A program made the position numbers and the translations under genes. A stretch of DNA of 64,000 bases, from contig OW818681.1 of assembly GCA_942493075.1 (NCBI GenBank), positions 4,712,001-4,776,000 of the forward strand. Reading direction: 5' to 3'. Each line of letters begins with the position of its first letter. Within the stretch, counting starts at the first letter, position 1. This DNA is from JBBQYD01 sp942493075 (lineage in GTDB: Bacteria > Verrucomicrobiota > Verrucomicrobiia > Limisphaerales > UBA8199). The notes under the pieces are model-generated. The model saw nothing but the letters and a program-made list of their open reading frames with translations, made no database searches and was not told the DNA's origin. This document shows positions 55,725-64,000 of this stretch, piece by piece.

Positions 55725-57617
55725 GTGAGAACTTTGCTTTACGCCATCTTCTTTGCTTCTTCCCTTTTTGCTCCTGCCCTCTATGCACAGGCACCAGGCA
55801 AAACCCAGGATAATCTTTCCTTCCCTGAACCCGGCGCGGTTCACCTTCAAGGTTGGATCGGAACAGAAATAACCACCTGCAAAACGGGCCGCCTCCTCGG
55901 ACAACATTTGCCGGACCTCATCACCCCCTTCGCCGTTCGCGAAGAGGACAAAATGTGGCGTAGCGAATTCTGGGGAAAATGGTTCACCTCAGCCGCCTTG
56001 GGGTATCGTTACGAGCCCGATGCGCGGCTTCGAGCGACATTGGACGATGCACTTAAGGGTTTGCTCGCGACACAAACGCCGGATGGCGCCTTCACAACCT
56101 ATAAGAAAGACGCCGAGTTCTCCAATTGGGACACATGGGGACGAAAATACACACTGCTGGGCTTGCTGGAATATCATGAGCAGACCGGCGACACCAACAC
56201 CCTGGCTGCGGCACGCCGGCATGCAGATCGAATAGTCGAGCATTTCTCCACACACGGCATTCAAACCAACGGCTGGTGGACCGGAATGGCGGCCAGCAGC
56301 ATTCTTGAGCCCATGGTACTCCTGTACCGCGCTACAGGGGACGAGCGTTACCTGGCCTTTGCCAAATCCATCGTGCAATCGTGGACGGCTCCCGGCGGGC
56401 CTGATCTGCTGCGCAAGGCCCTCACTAACATGTCCGTGTTTCAGATGTTCCCCGGCCCCGATCCGAAGCAGGAAGGATACATGAGTGGAGGGTCGTCCAA
56501 AGCTTACGAAATGATGTCGTGCTTTGAAGGGCTGGTGGAGCTTTACCGAGTCACCGGCGAATCCAACTATCTGCAAGCTGCCCGAAATGTTTTCGACAAT
56601 ATCAGGGAAACCGAGATAACCGTGCTTGGCTCCGGTTCAAGCTGGGAACGCTGGTGCAATGGCCGGTTTAAACAAGTCGAAGCTGTGCCTGAATGGATGG
56701 AGACGTGTGTGACCGTCACGTGGCTGAAGCTGGCCGGGCAACTCCTGCGGGCCACGGGAGAGCCTCAATACGCTGAAGCTCTGGAACGGAGCGCATACAA
56801 CCCGCTTCTGGCCGCTCAGAAACCTGACGGCACATGGTGGTGTCACTACAACCCTCTGCTGGGACAACGCGAGGCAGCGCCAGAGCACTGCAACATGCAC
56901 CAGAATTGCTGTGTGGCGAACGGCCCGCGAGGCCTGATGTACTTGCCCATGTATGCCTGCATGCAAGGACAGGATGGCCCTGTGGTGAACCTCTATGAAT
57001 CAGGCAGCGCCCGGTTAAAATCCGGTTCGGGAAATCCAGTAAAACTCGAAGTTCAAGGAGACTTTCCGCGTTCTGGAAAGATCAGGATCAAAGTCGAGCC
57101 CTCCGGGCAGGAGACGTTCACGGTTAAGCTGCGCATCCCCGCCTGGAGTCGCAACACCCGACTGGCGATAAACGGACATCGGGTTCAGGGGTTTCTGCCC
57201 GGCACCTATGCAAGCCTTCGCCGCGCATGGCGCGCGGGTGATCGCATCGATCTCGACCTGGATATGACAACGTATGTGGAGACCGACCCCAGCGGTTCAG
57301 GCCAAATGGCTGTGCTTCGAGGCCCTCTTGTTTTCGCTCTGGATCGGCGTTTGATCACACCTCGGACCGGGAAAGCAGAGCTGCGTCCGAGTTCCGATGG
57401 CACTCTGAAAGCTCGGTTGGTGGATTCGGCGGACAAGGAGTTCAAAGTGTTGCTGGATGTGCCTGTCAAAACGGGATCGAAAACCACCCTGCTCCGAATG
57501 TGCGACTATGCATCAGCAGGCCGCACATGGAGCACGAATTCAACCCTCCGAGTTTGGCTGCCGAAGAATCTGGATTTGAGCCGGCCCTTTGAAGACCAGG
57601 CTCCAGCCGCAAAATAG
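55725..57617 (+). CDS. Secreted GH127-like (beta-L-arabinofuranosidase family) protein
   Basis: This 630-residue exported enzyme has a GTG start with a GAGGAAAGG ribosome site and a signal peptide (MRTLLYAIFFASSLFAPALYA). The (alpha/alpha)6 barrel of the DUF1680/GH127 group fills about 40-430. Its zinc-cysteine site is visible: E326-T-C328 in EWMETCVTVTW and C395-C396 in MHQNCCVANGPRGL; in characterised GH127 enzymes this set binds Zn and the first Cys of the pair is the nucleophile. A beta-sandwich region follows (VKLRIPAWSRNTRLAINGH). Arabinose-containing plant glycans are the likely target; GH146 is an alternative. Confidence 0.88.
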   Translation: MRTLLYAIFFASSLFAPALYAQAPGKTQDNLSFPEPGAVHLQGWIGTEITTCKTGRLLGQHLPDLITPFAVREEDKMWRSEFWGKWFTSAALGYRYEPDARLRATLDDALKGLLATQTPDGAFTTYKKDAEFSNWDTWGRKYTLLGLLEYHEQTGDTNTLAAARRHADRIVEHFSTHGIQTNGWWTGMAASSILEPMVLLYRATGDERYLAFAKSIVQSWTAPGGPDLLRKALTNMSVFQMFPGPDPKQEGYMSGGSSKAYEMMSCFEGLVELYRVTGESNYLQAARNVFDNIRETEITVLGSGSSWERWCNGRFKQVEAVPEWMETCVTVTWLKLAGQLLRATGEPQYAEALERSAYNPLLAAQKPDGTWWCHYNPLLGQREAAPEHCNMHQNCCVANGPRGLMYLPMYACMQGQDGPVVNLYESGSARLKSGSGNPVKLEVQGDFPRSGKIRIKVEPSGQETFTVKLRIPAWSRNTRLAINGHRVQGFLPGTYASLRRAWRAGDRIDLDLDMTTYVETDPSGSGQMAVLRGPLVFALDRRLITPRTGKAELRPSSDGTLKARLVDSADKEFKVLLDVPVKTGSKTTLLRMCDYASAGRTWSTNSTLRVWLPKNLDLSRPFEDQAPAAK

Positions 57618-57645
57618 CTGTTGTCCTGTGGGCCGGGCGCGTTAT

Positions 57646-58428
57646 CTACCAACGCAGAATGGACGGAGGTAGCAAAGCGATGTTGGCGGATGGAATTCGA
57701 GAGTCCCACGAATTCGGGAGAGGCCGTTCTGCGGCGACATGCCCATCCACGAAAACTACATTGGCGCGCTGTCCGTGGCGGAAATGACCATTGGGTTGAT
57801 TGGTGGTCGAATCGATGTAGTACCATTCTTCGACCATCGGATTGCTGCGCGAAGCCGGGGCTTGCCATGTGTTGACTTGGGCCGAATCTGCGAACAACGC
57901 GATAGAGGATGGATTCCGAATCTGGCTGATATTGATCGGGGCGCTGCCAAGCGAAGGCGAGAGAGCGCGATTGTATCCATAGCCATAGGAGGCGCCGGAG
58001 GCCTTAAGCTTTATGTTGGCCATCCCATATTGAAATGCAGGACACAGCTCGACGCCTCGCCCACGGAGATAAGGAAACAGCTTCCCTTGTGCAGGGTCGA
58101 ATTCACGCTGGCCCTCAGCGCCAGGTTTGATCCAGCCGAACCAATACAATCTCCCACCGTTTGTTGGGCCGGTTTCCCAGGGAAAGCATTGTCCATGATG
58201 GTCGTCCCAATACATCTGCTGTGCCAGGCCGAGCTGGTGCAGGTTTCCAACGCATCGAGCGCGGTGGGCGGCAGCCCTGCTGCGGCTCAGCGCGGGAAGC
58301 AGCAAGGCAGCAAGAATAGCGATGATCGCAATCACCACCAGCAGTTCTACCAGCGTGAACGCATAGCGAACCCTGCCAGTTTGTCCTGCGATCATCGGAT
58401 TTAGCTTTGGGGGGCGCATCATGCCCAT
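57646..58428 (-). CDS. Pseudopilin-like secreted protein with prepilin signal and C-terminal H-x9-DG motif
   Basis: This 260-residue protein has a type III (prepilin) signal: a short basic leader, then AFTLVELLVVIAIIAILAAL with the expected F-T-L-V-E pattern. After the helix comes a globular domain with the conserved CVGNLHQLGLAQQMYWDDH and near the C-terminus an H-x9-DG motif, GHFRHGQRANVVFVDGHV. Such proteins are abundant in Planctomycetota and Verrucomicrobiota (DUF1559 and relatives); function is mostly unknown. Its AGGGA ribosome site overlaps the stop codon of the preceding gene, so both are co-translated. It belongs to the riboswitch-controlled operon. Confidence 0.88.
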   Translation of the reverse strand: MGMMRPPKLNPMIAGQTGRVRYAFTLVELLVVIAIIAILAALLLPALSRSRAAAHRARCVGNLHQLGLAQQMYWDDHHGQCFPWETGPTNGGRLYWFGWIKPGAEGQREFDPAQGKLFPYLRGRGVELCPAFQYGMANIKLKASGASYGYGYNRALSPSLGSAPINISQIRNPSSIALFADSAQVNTWQAPASRSNPMVEEWYYIDSTTNQPNGHFRHGQRANVVFVDGHVAAERPLPNSWDSRIPSANIALLPPSILRW

Positions 58429-58436
58429 TTCATTCC

Positions 58437-59426
58437 CTAAGGGAGCAGGGCTTCAACCCGGTAGAACCCAGCACCAGTGAGCGCTGCGGGATCCTTCAGG
58501 GTCAGTGTTTCTCCTGTGCCCGAGACTACGGTCCCGGCATTTTCCCAGGTCTTAAGATCGGTTGAACGTTTGAGCTGATAGTTCCAGCCCGCTTTCGACA
58601 AAAAGCGAGTTTCCCAAAACCCTTGCGACACACTGCCAGTATGCTTTTCGATGGGGGGAGGAGTGACAAAGGCCAGGTTGTCGATCGAGCCATGTGCCAA
58701 AACCGAACCACCCTCCCACGGCACGGCGTCGTTGTAGCTGCTGATAGCCAGGGTATCCAACTGGAAATCCCCAAACGTCGAGCCAAGATAGGCGTCTAAT
58801 AACGGACCAAACGGCTTGCCGTCCCGGGTCATGCGAGTCACCAGGCGGCGTTCGACGGCGATATACCGCATTTCAACATGATAAACCAGGTTGGTCTCCA
58901 AATCGACCCACTCGGTGAAACCACCGGAACTGAAATCGCCTGCACTAGAGATTGCGGTAGCCCACACGCCTGGCCCGAAGGCACCGCCTGCATAGGGAAA
59001 AAAGTTAAACTCCACGACATCTGGGAAATAACCCGCCGCACGCGAATGCAGGGTGTTCGTGGCGTTCGTGTAGTTCAAAAGGCTCACCGCGATTTGAAAG
59101 CTCCAGGGATTGCCGGGCGTCGTGCCGACAGCCAAATCCTGCATGCGCAGATCAAATCCAAGAATGAAATCGTTGGTGGAACTGATCCGCGAGCCTAGCG
59201 GCAGATAAAAGTAGCTGGTTGGCTTGGCGGAGTTCCACGTGACCTCAAGGTTTTGATTCGTATCGTTCCAACGAAACAGCCCGGCGTCGCCGTGAATCTG
59301 CCAGCCGCTGGCAGCCGGATCAGAAGCGAACTTCTCCGAAATATGCGAATCCGCAGCGGCAACCCGTGCAAGGGGCAGCGCTGCTGTTAACAGTATGAGT
59401 GCGAATAATTTTGCTGGATTAAACAT
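58437..59426 (-). CDS. Secreted beta-sandwich (LamG-like) protein downstream of cobalamin riboswitch
   Basis: This 329-residue protein is exported (signal peptide MFNPAKLFALILLTAALPLA, cleavage near VAAA). Residues 45-245 form a beta-rich sandwich resembling concanavalin/LamG-type lectin folds (for example SYFYLPLGSRISSTNDFILG). The C-terminal region (WNYQLKRSTDLKTWENAG, then FYRVEALLP) is a domain shared by many secreted Verrucomicrobiota proteins. The ATG at 59426 is preferred over an upstream frame extension. No vitamin-binding motif can be named. The gene stands 240 bases behind the riboswitch and about 90 bases behind an intrinsic terminator, and is coupled to the pseudopilin gene. Confidence 0.82.
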   Translation of the reverse strand: MFNPAKLFALILLTAALPLARVAAADSHISEKFASDPAASGWQIHGDAGLFRWNDTNQNLEVTWNSAKPTSYFYLPLGSRISSTNDFILGFDLRMQDLAVGTTPGNPWSFQIAVSLLNYTNATNTLHSRAAGYFPDVVEFNFFPYAGGAFGPGVWATAISSAGDFSSGGFTEWVDLETNLVYHVEMRYIAVERRLVTRMTRDGKPFGPLLDAYLGSTFGDFQLDTLAISSYNDAVPWEGGSVLAHGSIDNLAFVTPPPIEKHTGSVSQGFWETRFLSKAGWNYQLKRSTDLKTWENAGTVVSGTGETLTLKDPAALTGAGFYRVEALLP

Positions 59427-59519
59427 GGACTGGTCTTCTAAAGGCTCCGGTAAGGAGCGGTTTTGATACGGAGACCAGGCCAAGGCAAAGCTCTCGTTCC
59501 AGGAACAGGCCTGGAAACG

Positions 59520-59555
59520 AAAAAACCTTCACCCCGGCAAAACGCAGAATGAAGG
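59520..59555 (-). terminator. Intrinsic terminator in the riboswitch expression platform
   Basis: On the minus strand CCTTCATTCTG pairs with CGGGGTGAAGG (11 bp including G-T pairs) around the loop CGTTTTGC and is followed by six T. It lies between the riboswitch and the start codon at 59426, fitting the cobalamin-controlled off switch of a transcriptional riboswitch. Confidence 0.8.
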
Positions 59556-59669
59556 CATCACACGAATCCCTGACCGGACAGCGGTCAGGGCTGGCCTCAT
59601 CCTTCTCTTGACGGAGAAGTCGGCCTGCGGTGTTCGAACCTCGACCCCACAGACCTGGACGAGCACAAA

Positions 59670-59803
59670 CAAACGGATATCCTGACTTCAGGCTTAAAAA
59701 CCGCACTCCCGCCTTCCCGGACTTAACCAGTGGCAATGGGAGATTGTAGCCTGTTACAGTGGCGCAACCGTCCCTGATTTTCACAGGGTTCCCTAACGTT
59801 TTG
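59670..59803 (-). promoter_or_regulatory. Cobalamin (B12) riboswitch
   Basis: The minus strand has the conserved parts of the cobalamin aptamer in order: AGGGAACCCTGTGAAAATC, GCGCCACTGTAA, TTGCCACTGG, CCGGGAAGGCGGG and the B12-box-like AAGTCAGGATATCCG. The closing P1 helix pairs CAAAACG (59803-59797) with CGTTTG (59675-59670). The aptamer spans about 134 bases, compact for the class. Downstream the leader holds further hairpins (59597-59618 and CCCTGACC/GGTCAGGG at 59568-59590) and the terminator. It faces the secreted-protein/pseudopilin operon, so B12 should repress those genes; direction and position are seen, effect is inferred. Confidence 0.93.
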
Positions 59804-59987
59804 CTTGTGTTTGACAATTGGCGAGCAACTCGCCGCTTTCAAAGAACACCCCTTAATAATCCTTCAAGGGCTGGAGGCGCAAGACTATTCTGGACAGAAC
59901 AATTTGTTTGCTCCATGGTCGCAGCGCCATTAGAAAGTCAGTTGATCGTTTTGAAATCTATTAACTACCCACTACCCAGAGAAGACT

Positions 59988-62900
59988 ATGCCCAGACGCG
60001 AGGATATTAAGAAGGTTCTCATCATTGGTTCCGGCCCGATTGTGATCGGGCAGGCCTGCGAGTTCGACTACTCCGGCACCCAGGCTTGCAAGGCTCTGCG
60101 CGGCCTCGGTTACAAGATCGTGCTCGTGAATTCCAACCCGGCCACGATCATGACCGACCCAGCCACGGCTGATGCAACCTACATTGAACCGCTGACCGTG
60201 CCCGTTCTAACTGAAATCATCGAAAAGGAACGCCCGGACGCGCTTCTGCCTAACCTGGGCGGGCAAACCGCTCTCAATCTATCCGCCCAGCTAGCCAAGG
60301 CAGGAGTTCTCGCCAAATACGGCGTGCGCATCATCGGTGTGGAAGCCGATGCCATCGAGAAGGGTGAAGATCGCATTATTTTCAAAGAGACGATGAAGAA
60401 GCTGGGCATCGAAATGCCTCGTAGCGCCCCGGCGTTCACCGTCGATGAAGCGGAAAAGGTCGCTGCTGAGATCGGTTACCCCGTTGTCATTCGGCCCGCC
60501 TACACCCTCGGCGGAACCGGTGGTGGCCATGTTTACAATGTGGAGGAGCTACGGGTTGTGGCGAACCGCGGTCTGGCAGCCAGTATGGCCAGCCAGATCC
60601 TGGTTGAGGAATCGGTGATCGGATGGGAGGAACTCGAACTCGAGGTCGTTCGGGATGCCAAGAACAAGTTGATCACGGTATGCTTCATTGAGAACGTAGA
60701 TCCCATGGGTGTCCACACGGGTGACTCCTATTGCGTTGCGCCCATGCTGACCATAGATCCCAAGCTCCAGACCCGCTTGCAGGATTATGCGTATCGCATC
60801 GTCGAGGCTATCGGCGTCATCGGCGGCACCAACGTGCAGTTTGCCCATGATCCGAAAACCGACCGCATCGTGATCATTGAGATTAATCCCCGAACATCTC
60901 GCTCCTCAGCGCTGGCCTCCAAGGCCACCGGCTTCCCCATCGCCCTGGTCTCAGCCAAACTCGCAGGTGGCCTGACCATGGACGAGATCCCCTACTGGAG
61001 AGACGGAACCCTGGACAAATACACGCCGTCCGGGGATTACGTAGTCGTTAAGTTCGCGCGTTGGGCCTTCGAGAAGTTCAAGCAAGCTGAGGATAAGCTC
61101 GGCACGCAGATGCGGTCCGTGGGCGAGGTGATGAGCATCGGGAAGAACTATAAAGAAGCTTTTCAGAAGGCCATCCGCTCGCTTGAAAACGGCCGGCATG
61201 GGCTGGGTTTCGCCAAGGATTTCAACCAGAAGACGCTGCCTGAACTCATGCGGTTGCTCGCGGAGCCCAGCAGCGAACGCCAATGGATCATGTATGAGGC
61301 TCTCCGAAAAGGGGCCACGGTCGAGGAACTCTACCAAAAGACCTTTATCAAGGCCTGGTTTATCCAGCAGATGAAGGAGTTGGTGGAGCTTGAAGAGCAG
61401 GTTCTCAAATACAAAGGCAAGGCCTTGCCTGACGCGCTGCTGGCACAAGCCAAGAAGGATGGGTTTGCAGACAAGTATCTGTCCAAGATCCTGGGCGTGC
61501 CCGAGGCTCAGATCCGCCAGCAACGAATCAGCATCGGCCTAAGCGAAGCGTGGGACGCTCTGCCGGTCAGCGGTGTTGAGAACGCCGCGTATTATTACTC
61601 CACGTATAACAGGCCGGACAAGGTCCCCACCAGCAACCGGAAGAAGGTGATGGTGCTTGGAGGCGGCCCCAATCGTATCGGCCAGGGTATCGAGTTTGAC
61701 TATTGCTGTGTGCACGCGGCATTCGCACTGCGGCAAGCCGGCTATGAAACCATCATGGTTAATTGCAACCCGGAAACCGTATCCACCGATTATGACACCT
61801 CGGACAAACTTTACTTCGAACCGTTGACGGTAGAGGACGTCCTTTCGATTCATGAGAAAGAAAAGCCCGTTGGCGTGGTTGTGCAGTTCGGAGGCCAGAC
61901 TCCGCTGAACATCGCAGGAGAACTGGCAGCCGCCGGGGTGAAGATTCTTGGCACATCACCCGATACGATTGATCTGGCGGAGGACCGAGACCGGTTCCGC
62001 AAGATGATGGATCAATTGGGAATCCCCATGCCTGAATCCGGGATGGCGAGCACTGTCGAGGAAGCACTGGAGATCGCCAAGCGGATCGGCTTCCCCCTGA
62101 TGGTGCGCCCCTCGTTCGTGCTCGGAGGGCGAGGCATGGAAATCGTGCATGACGACGACATGCTGCGGCATTACATGGCCGCCGCCGTCGATGTCACACC
62201 GGAACGGCCCATTCTGATTGATCGGTTCCTGGACAACGCGATTGAGGCCGAAGCGGATGCCTTGGCCGATGGCAAGGATGCCTTTGTCCCGGCGGTCATG
62301 GAACATATCGAACTCGCCGGCATCCACTCCGGGGACTCGGCTTGCGCTATCCCGCCAGTCACCCTGCCGGAGAAACACATCAAGACCATTGAGGAATACA
62401 CCCTGCGCATCAGCCGTGAATTGAAGGTGTGCGGTGTCATGAACATCCAATACGCGGTGTGCCAGGACAAAGTCTATGTGTTGGAAGCCAACCCCCGGGC
62501 GTCCCGGACAGTCCCGCTGGTGTCGAAGGTTTGCAACATTCCCATGGCTGCACTTGCCACTCGGTTGATGCTGGGTGAATCCCTGGCCAGCCTGGCGCTC
62601 ACGCACAAGCACATCCCCCATTTCGGGGTGAAGGAAGTAGTGCTGCCATTCAACATGTTTCCTGAAGTCGATCCCGTTTTGGGACCTGAAATGCGGTCCA
62701 CTGGCGAAGTGCTCGGGTTGGCGCCGACGTTTGAACTGGCTTATTTCCGCTCACAAGAAGCAGCCGGAGGCCCCCTGCCCCTCAAAGGCACCGTATTCAT
62801 CTCGGTATCTGACCGAGAGAAACCGCTGGTGCTGGAGACTGCCCGGAAGTTTGCCGAACTGGGCTTCCGCATCAAAGCTACCGAAGGCACATGGAGTTAC

Positions 62901-63191
62901 CTGCGCAATCATGGCGTGCCATGTGAGCGAAGCTACAAGGTGCATGAACCGCAACGGCCGGACGTTTCGGATGAGATTAAGAGCAAATCCATTGATCTGA
63001 TCATCAACACCCCGATCGGGAAGGCCGGGACTCGCGACGATGGATACATCCGAAAATCTGCCATCAGATACAAGGTGCCCTACCTGACAACCAGTGCAGC
63101 GGCGCGGGCTGCGGTGCTGGGCATTGCGGCCGCCCGTTCAGGCAAGGCCGCAGTGAAATCCCTGCAAGAATACCACCAGGAAATCAGGTAA
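59988..63191 (+). CDS. carB: Carbamoyl-phosphate synthase large subunit
   Basis: This 1067-residue enzyme makes carbamoyl phosphate for pyrimidines and arginine from bicarbonate, ATP and ammonia delivered by CarA. Two homologous ATP-grasp halves are seen: IGSGPIVIGQACEFDYSG and VIRPAYTLGGTGGG in the first; LGGGPNRIGQGIEFDYCCVH and MVRPSFVLGGRGMEIV in the second. The C-terminal MGS-like allosteric domain starts near FISVSDREKP (about 935). An ATG nine bases after AGAGAAG gives MPRREDIKKVLIIG. CarA is not in the window. Confidence 0.97.
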   Translation: MPRREDIKKVLIIGSGPIVIGQACEFDYSGTQACKALRGLGYKIVLVNSNPATIMTDPATADATYIEPLTVPVLTEIIEKERPDALLPNLGGQTALNLSAQLAKAGVLAKYGVRIIGVEADAIEKGEDRIIFKETMKKLGIEMPRSAPAFTVDEAEKVAAEIGYPVVIRPAYTLGGTGGGHVYNVEELRVVANRGLAASMASQILVEESVIGWEELELEVVRDAKNKLITVCFIENVDPMGVHTGDSYCVAPMLTIDPKLQTRLQDYAYRIVEAIGVIGGTNVQFAHDPKTDRIVIIEINPRTSRSSALASKATGFPIALVSAKLAGGLTMDEIPYWRDGTLDKYTPSGDYVVVKFARWAFEKFKQAEDKLGTQMRSVGEVMSIGKNYKEAFQKAIRSLENGRHGLGFAKDFNQKTLPELMRLLAEPSSERQWIMYEALRKGATVEELYQKTFIKAWFIQQMKELVELEEQVLKYKGKALPDALLAQAKKDGFADKYLSKILGVPEAQIRQQRISIGLSEAWDALPVSGVENAAYYYSTYNRPDKVPTSNRKKVMVLGGGPNRIGQGIEFDYCCVHAAFALRQAGYETIMVNCNPETVSTDYDTSDKLYFEPLTVEDVLSIHEKEKPVGVVVQFGGQTPLNIAGELAAAGVKILGTSPDTIDLAEDRDRFRKMMDQLGIPMPESGMASTVEEALEIAKRIGFPLMVRPSFVLGGRGMEIVHDDDMLRHYMAAAVDVTPERPILIDRFLDNAIEAEADALADGKDAFVPAVMEHIELAGIHSGDSACAIPPVTLPEKHIKTIEEYTLRISRELKVCGVMNIQYAVCQDKVYVLEANPRASRTVPLVSKVCNIPMAALATRLMLGESLASLALTHKHIPHFGVKEVVLPFNMFPEVDPVLGPEMRSTGEVLGLAPTFELAYFRSQEAAGGPLPLKGTVFISVSDREKPLVLETARKFAELGFRIKATEGTWSYLRNHGVPCERSYKVHEPQRPDVSDEIKSKSIDLIINTPIGKAGTRDDGYIRKSAIRYKVPYLTTSAAARAAVLGIAAARSGKAAVKSLQEYHQEIR

Positions 63192-63212
63192 AACACTGGC
63201 GTGAATTCAGGG

Positions 63213-63249
63213 GCGCCGTTTGCATTGAACCGCAAACGGCGCTTTTTTT
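63213..63249 (+). terminator. Intrinsic terminator of carB
   Basis: An 11-bp perfect stem (GCGCCGTTTGC at 63213-63223 with 63232-63242), an eight-base loop and seven T. Confidence 0.95.
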
Positions 63250-63262
63250 GTTTAAAATGGTC

Positions 63263-63290
63263 TTGCCACGAGGTGGGTCTATGCTATTTT
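63263..63290 (+). promoter_or_regulatory. Candidate rpmB promoter
   Basis: TTGCCA (63263-63268), 16-base spacer and TATTTT (63285-63290), placed between the carB terminator and rpmB. Matches are moderate. Confidence 0.35.
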
Positions 63291-63318
63291 CATCGCCTTT
63301 ATCTAGGAAGACGATTTT

Positions 63319-63588
63319 ATGGCTAGAATTTGCGAACTGACCGGCAAGGGCCCAATGAAGGGCAGTATCATTTGGCGTAGTGGTAAATCGAAGAAGAGTG
63401 GCGGTATCGGCACGCACGTGACCGCGATCACCAAGCGCCGGTTTTTCCCTAACCTTCAACGGGTTAAAGCCGTGGTCAACGGCGAGGTCCGGTACATTCG
63501 CGTGACCGCCAACGCGATCAAGAAAGGTTTGGTCACCAAGGCACCCAAGCGCACTTGGAAGAAGGGCGAATCCAAAGCCAAAGCTTAA
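63319..63588 (+). CDS. rpmB: Large ribosomal subunit protein bL28
   Basis: This 89-residue basic protein of the 50S subunit begins MARICELTGKGPMKGS, the bL28 signature, and continues with TAITKRRFFPNLQ. The IRVTANAIKKGL segment and lysine-rich tail are usual. A GGAAG ribosome site lies nine bases before the ATG. It forms its own short transcription unit with a terminator on each side. Confidence 0.96.
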   Translation: MARICELTGKGPMKGSIIWRSGKSKKSGGIGTHVTAITKRRFFPNLQRVKAVVNGEVRYIRVTANAIKKGLVTKAPKRTWKKGESKAKA

Positions 63589-63610
63589 GCTTCCACCCCA
63601 TCATTTTACG

Positions 63611-63641
63611 AAAGACGCGGCCTCCACCGCGTCTTTTTTTT
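63611..63641 (+). terminator. Intrinsic terminator of rpmB
   Basis: A 10-bp stem (AAAGACGCGG at 63611-63620 with 63627-63636) and six-base loop, followed by a run of eight T. Confidence 0.95.
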
Positions 63642-63764
63642 GTCTTTTAGGGGCATGTCGTCTTCCGACCTCAGGTATTGGCGCAGAGCGTAAGCTGATT
63701 TGCAGGACGAACTTAACTTTATCGTTGAGTCCAGGGGGTTGTTGCGGAACAGTGCCTGAGAAGC

Positions 63765-64000
63765 ATGCATTTTAGGCAGGCATATCGAAATCCCTTCATC
63801 GGGTTGCTCCTGGGAATCGTGATCGTGGGCTTGGTCCTATGGTCGATGCTGGGGCGTGAACCCGCCTATGGCGGAAAAACCGTTTACCAGCTAGCCCACT
63901 CGCTTCATTCTGCCGACCCGATTCAGATAGGCAAGGCCACCGAAGGGCTCCAGAGGTTGGGCAGCAACGCCGCGCCCACACTCATTCGCATGCTGGATGC
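63765..64000 (+). CDS. Membrane-anchored HEAT-repeat-like protein (3' partial)
   Basis: The gene runs off the right end of the window; 78 codons are visible from the ATG at 63765. A basic start (MHFRQAYRNPF) is followed by a single membrane helix (IGLLLGIVIVGLVLWSML). The next segment, AYGGKTVYQLAHSLHSAD and EGLQRLGSNAAPTLIRML, resembles the linker and first HEAT-like repeat of membrane-anchored proteins common in Verrucomicrobiota, where an A-x-RALGxxALPxLxxxL helix repeats. Function unknown; the complete architecture cannot be judged here. Confidence 0.6.
   Translation, partial: MHFRQAYRNPFIGLLLGIVIVGLVLWSMLGREPAYGGKTVYQLAHSLHSADPIQIGKATEGLQRLGSNAAPTLIRMLD

Noticed and set aside
57739..58404. 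221-residue plus-strand frame across the pseudopilin gene
   Set aside because: The other strand has the prepilin signal and the H-x9-DG motif; this is its shadow.
59419..59817. 132-residue minus-strand open frame upstream of the secreted-protein gene
   Set aside because: It overlies the cobalamin riboswitch and terminator almost exactly and ends inside the start region of the real gene; it is RNA, not protein.
61956..62621. 221-residue minus-strand frame inside carB
   Set aside because: Antisense to the second ATP-grasp half of carB.

Overview
The window most likely comes from a Verrucomicrobiota bacterium, probably the Pedosphaera/Limisphaera side of the phylum. This rests on protein style rather than on a computed phylogeny. 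A surface protein at the left edge ends in a VPDSG-CTERM-type sorting tail, there is a pseudopilin with a C-terminal H-x9-DG motif, secreted proteins end in a shared beta-rich tail, and carbohydrate-active enzymes are abundant. The cell is Gram-negative (BamA, OmpH/Skp, a GmhB-like phosphatase) and has type IV pilus or type II secretion genes.

Layout. 1-2.8 kb: tail of a surface protein, then a coupled minus-strand set of polyprenyl synthase, ECF sigma factor and membrane anti-sigma-like protein. 2.9-7.4 kb: gltX, a Cache chemoreceptor and an aldo/keto reductase. 7.5-14.7 kb: minus-strand housekeeping and envelope genes dnaB, bamA and ompH, and a second run of DUF1080, pgsA, bcp and a peroxiredoxin. 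14.9-18.1 kb: an alpha/beta hydrolase and a two-subunit class I fumarase. 19.1-24.6 kb: a complete rRNA operon (16S-23S-5S, minus strand) with no tRNA in the spacer, a long leader, two candidate promoters and a terminator. 25-30.7 kb: aminotransferase, zinc-ribbon protein, CtpA, TsaD and a RES/Xre-type toxin-antitoxin pair. 30.8-33.3 kb: iorA-iorB-thioesterase, in which IorA lacks its usual ferredoxin domain. 33.3-34.9 kb: a GspF/PilC-like protein and a CoA-binding protein. 35.1-39.6 kb: a nitrite assimilation operon (NirC, siroheme nitrite reductase, CysJ-like diflavin reductase) behind a candidate sigma-54 promoter. 39.6-42.9 kb: a Wzz-like protein and a group II intron with its reverse transcriptase, surrounded by palindromic repeats. 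43-57.6 kb: a large GH5-like secreted enzyme with an internal carbohydrate-binding domain, GmhB-like phosphatase, PilB and partner, a giant GH13-GH133 debranching enzyme, a roughly 1 kb element carrying a broken REP-associated transposase, and a GH127-like enzyme. 57.6-59.8 kb: a two-gene secreted-protein/pseudopilin operon preceded by a clear cobalamin riboswitch and terminator. 60-64 kb: carB, rpmB and the start of a HEAT-repeat-like membrane protein.

The strongest leads are the cobalamin riboswitch in front of genes with no known B12 role; the 1 kb element with perfect 21-bp inverted ends, inverted REP-like palindromes and a nonsense-mutated HUH transposase; the nitrite operon, whose reductase and flavoprotein share an N-terminal motif; and the group II intron whose ribozyme reads as a false N-terminal extension of its protein.
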